Below are positions 4,137 to 5,924 of a stretch of DNA of 5,924 nt, in pieces. The stretch lies in the NCBI GenBank assembly GCA_016929205.1, contig JAFGJF010000067.1, forward strand, positions 1 to 5,924. The letters run 5' to 3'. Numbering within the stretch: position 1 is the stretch's first letter; each line of letters begins with the position of its first letter. Position numbers and translations under genes: made by a program. Below the pieces are notes generated by a model. It was not told where the DNA came from. It did no database searches and saw nothing but the letters and a program-made list of their open reading frames with translations. The stretch comes from Anaerolineae bacterium (lineage in GTDB: Bacteria > Chloroflexota > Anaerolineae > JAFGEY01).

Positions 4137-5783
4137 ATGACGATGAAACTCGAACTGTACGATACCACACTGCGTGATGGCACGCAGCGCGAAGGGTTTT
4201 CGCTTTCGATGAACGACAAGCTGAAAATCGCTCAGCGGTTGGACCGGTTTGGGATCGACTATATTGAGGGCGGGTGGCCTGGATCGAATCCCAAAGACAT
4301 TGCATTCTTTGAAGGCGCCAAGGCACTCGGTCTGAAACACGCAATCGTTACCGCATTCGGCAGCACACGCCGTGCCGACACCCCTGTCGATCAAGATGCA
4401 CAAATCCGCACTTTGCTGGGTGCTGGGACGCAGGCCGTGGCTATTTTTGGCAAAAGTTGGGACCTTCACGTCTACCACGTGCTCAAAACCACCCTCGACG
4501 AGAATCTGCACATGATCGCCGACAGCGTGGCGCACTGCAAGCGCCACGGTCGAAAAGTGATTTACGACGCCGAGCACTTTTTCGACGGCTACAAGGCCGA
4601 CCCCGATTATGCCCTGGAGACGCTGCACACGGCCGCCGACGCAGGCGCGGCCGTCCTGGTGTTGTGCGACACCAACGGCGGCACGCTGACCGGCGAATTG
4701 CAGTCGATCGTGCGTGCGGTTCGAACGCGATTTGACGCGCCATTGGGCATCCACTGTCACAATGACAGTGGCGTAGCTGTTGCCAATACCATCATCGCCG
4801 TTCAGGAAGGCATGATGCACGTCCAGGGAACGGTCAATGGCTATGGCGAACGCTGCGGCAACGCCGATTTATGCACGATCATTCCCAATTTGCAGTGCAA
4901 GTTGGGTTATACGTGCATCACACCTGAACAACTCGAATCGCTCACCGAACTCTCGCATTACGTCAGCAACCGTGCCAACCTCTCTTTCGATGCGCACCAA
5001 CCTTACGTGGGCTTGAGCGCGTTCGCGCACAAAGGTGGCATGCACGTCGACGCCATGCGCAAACACGAGGATACATTTCAACACATCGATCCGGTGTTGA
5101 TCGGCAATCAAAAGCGGTTTGTCGTTTCCGAACTGGCCGGGCGCAGCAACATCCTCTATAAAGTAGAGGAACTCAGTATGGACATCAACCTGGGTAAAGA
5201 AGAGGCGCGCGACGTTGTCTCGCAGATCAAGGCGTTGGAGAGCGAGGGGTTCCAGTTCGAAGGTGCGGATGCCTCGGTCGAGCTGCTGATCCGGCGCGGC
5301 CAACCCGGCTATGAGCCGCCTTTTGAGCTGATCGATTTTCACATCCTGATTCGCGAAAAGGAAAACGGGATGATGTCCTCCGAAGCGGTGGTCAAGATCA
5401 AGGTCGGCGATGAGGTGATGCTCACCGCCGCTGAAGGCAACGGTCCGGTCAACGCGCTCGACGACGCTGTGCGCAAAGCGCTGCTCCCCTATTACCCTGT
5501 TTTGGAAGCCGTTCACCTGACCGACTACAAGGTACGCATCCTCGACGGCGATGCGGGCACAGCAGCCAAGACGTGCGTTCTGATCGACTCGAGCAACGGC
5601 GACCTGATCTGGAGCACAGTCGGCAGCTCGCCCAACATTATCGAAGCAAGCTGGCAGGCATTGGCAGACAGCCTGGAATATGCCCTGCTCAAGTGTCGCG
5701 TTCCGGCAGAACACGCTCCAACAGAGCGCGTACCCTACGATTTGTTGTCAGCAGCCGGCCAAACGCAATCCGTCCAGCGCTAG
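4137..5783 (+). CDS. cimA: Citramalate synthase, first step of the pyruvate route to isoleucine
   Basis: A 548-residue cytoplasmic enzyme predicted to condense acetyl-CoA with pyruvate to (R)-citramalate, which the LeuCD and LeuB enzymes convert to 2-oxobutyrate for isoleucine. The N-terminal TIM barrel (about 3-280) carries DTTLRDGTQ (9-17) with catalytic Arg13 and metal ligand Asp14, metal-binding HCHNDSG (206-212), and NGYGERCGN (234-242). The linker contains HKGGMH (298-303). Residues about 390-520 form the LeuA-type allosteric dimer domain, which in relatives binds isoleucine or leucine for feedback inhibition. The IEGGWPGSNPKD segment (43-54) and the total length fit the long CimA branch (related to the family once named alpha-isopropylmalate/homocitrate synthase) better than LeuA. 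Homocitrate or isopropylmalate synthesis is the main alternative. The last 25 or so residues are a low-conservation tail. The gene stands alone in the window, downstream of the leader peptide and attenuator. Confidence 0.9.
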   Translation: MTMKLELYDTTLRDGTQREGFSLSMNDKLKIAQRLDRFGIDYIEGGWPGSNPKDIAFFEGAKALGLKHAIVTAFGSTRRADTPVDQDAQIRTLLGAGTQAVAIFGKSWDLHVYHVLKTTLDENLHMIADSVAHCKRHGRKVIYDAEHFFDGYKADPDYALETLHTAADAGAAVLVLCDTNGGTLTGELQSIVRAVRTRFDAPLGIHCHNDSGVAVANTIIAVQEGMMHVQGTVNGYGERCGNADLCTIIPNLQCKLGYTCITPEQLESLTELSHYVSNRANLSFDAHQPYVGLSAFAHKGGMHVDAMRKHEDTFQHIDPVLIGNQKRFVVSELAGRSNILYKVEELSMDINLGKEEARDVVSQIKALESEGFQFEGADASVELLIRRGQPGYEPPFELIDFHILIREKENGMMSSEAVVKIKVGDEVMLTAAEGNGPVNALDDAVRKALLPYYPVLEAVHLTDYKVRILDGDAGTAAKTCVLIDSSNGDLIWSTVGSSPNIIEASWQALADSLEYALLKCRVPAEHAPTERVPYDLLSAAGQTQSVQR

Positions 5784-5787
5784 GAGC

Positions 5788-5830
5788 CGGACGCCGGCAG
5801 CGGTGCTGATAGCGGCGCTGATAGCGTCCG
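5788..5830. repeat. Inverted repeat enclosing a 12-bp tandem duplication after cimA
   Basis: CGGACGC (5788-5794) and GCGTCCG (5824-5830) are a perfect 7-bp inverted repeat. Between them are two head-to-tail copies of GCGGYGCTGATA (5800-5811 and 5812-5823), differing at one base. The structure begins 4 bases after the cimA stop and may help end or stabilise the transcript, but there is no T-run after it, so I do not call it a terminator. The rest of the window (5831-5924) is AT-richer and shows no supportable gene or promoter. Confidence 0.5.
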
Positions 5831-5924
5831 CCATTTGAAAGAGTGCGGTAAAAGTCAAGACCCAATTTACGAGAGAAAGTGCACATTAAAAGCCGAAAAA
5901 GAGACAATTCTAACCATGCCTGCC

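Noticed and set aside
3933..4820. Long minus-strand ORF opposite the first half of citramalate synthase
   Set aside because: It is an antisense shadow of a clearly recognised gene, has no ribosome site or family likeness, and runs through the terminator and leader. The minus-strand ORF at 4869-5714 is rejected for the same reason.
5916..5924. ATG at 5916 as the start of a following gene
   Set aside because: Only three codons remain in the window and there is no good ribosome site at the right distance.
1..5924. CRISPR arrays, tRNA or rRNA genes, insertion sequences, toxin-antitoxin or defence genes
   Set aside because: No repeat-spacer pattern, tRNA-like fold, transposase, terminal repeats or defence domains were seen on either strand.

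Overview
The window reads as bacterial chromosome of moderate GC content, with tightly packed metabolic genes, Shine-Dalgarno sites and sigma70-like promoter elements. Nothing in it is phage, transposon or plasmid-like. The style of the threonine synthase-like enzyme and the use of a PDGLE-type cobalt/nickel transporter would fit Chloroflexota. That assignment is a low-confidence impression, because no rRNA or marker gene is present.

Region 1 (1-1957, + strand) is the 3' part of an energy-coupling-factor (ECF) uptake operon for cobalt or nickel. It holds a small PDGLE-domain membrane protein (CbiN-like), the transmembrane T component CbiQ and the ATPase CbiO; CbiQ and CbiO overlap by 4 bases (GTGA). 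The substrate-binding CbiM subunit is not here and probably lies just upstream. Region 2 (1958-2505, + strand) has a probable promoter inside the end of cbiO and a Fur-family metal-dependent repressor, a likely candidate regulator of the transporter. A convergent intergenic hairpin (2509-2543) separates it from the next gene.

Region 3 (2585-3700, - strand) encodes a PLP-dependent threonine synthase-like enzyme with an N-terminal Cys4 zinc-ribbon-like segment. Region 4 (3701-4136) is a divergent control region and the most interesting part of the window. On the + strand it contains a promoter, a 33-codon ORF with its own Shine-Dalgarno site and a run of 15 codons that are nearly all Leu, Ile or Val, a strong intrinsic terminator, and a perfect 9-base antiterminator pairing. 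A further 11-bp UTR hairpin lies just before the next ribosome binding site. Region 5 (4137-5783, + strand) is citramalate synthase, the first enzyme of the threonine-independent route to isoleucine. I interpret region 4 as a branched-chain amino acid leader-peptide attenuator of this gene.

The two divergent genes therefore belong to the two alternative sources of 2-oxobutyrate for isoleucine: threonine (through threonine synthase and a deaminase not seen here) and citramalate. The last 141 bases (5784-5924) hold a small tandem repeat inside an inverted repeat and no supportable gene.
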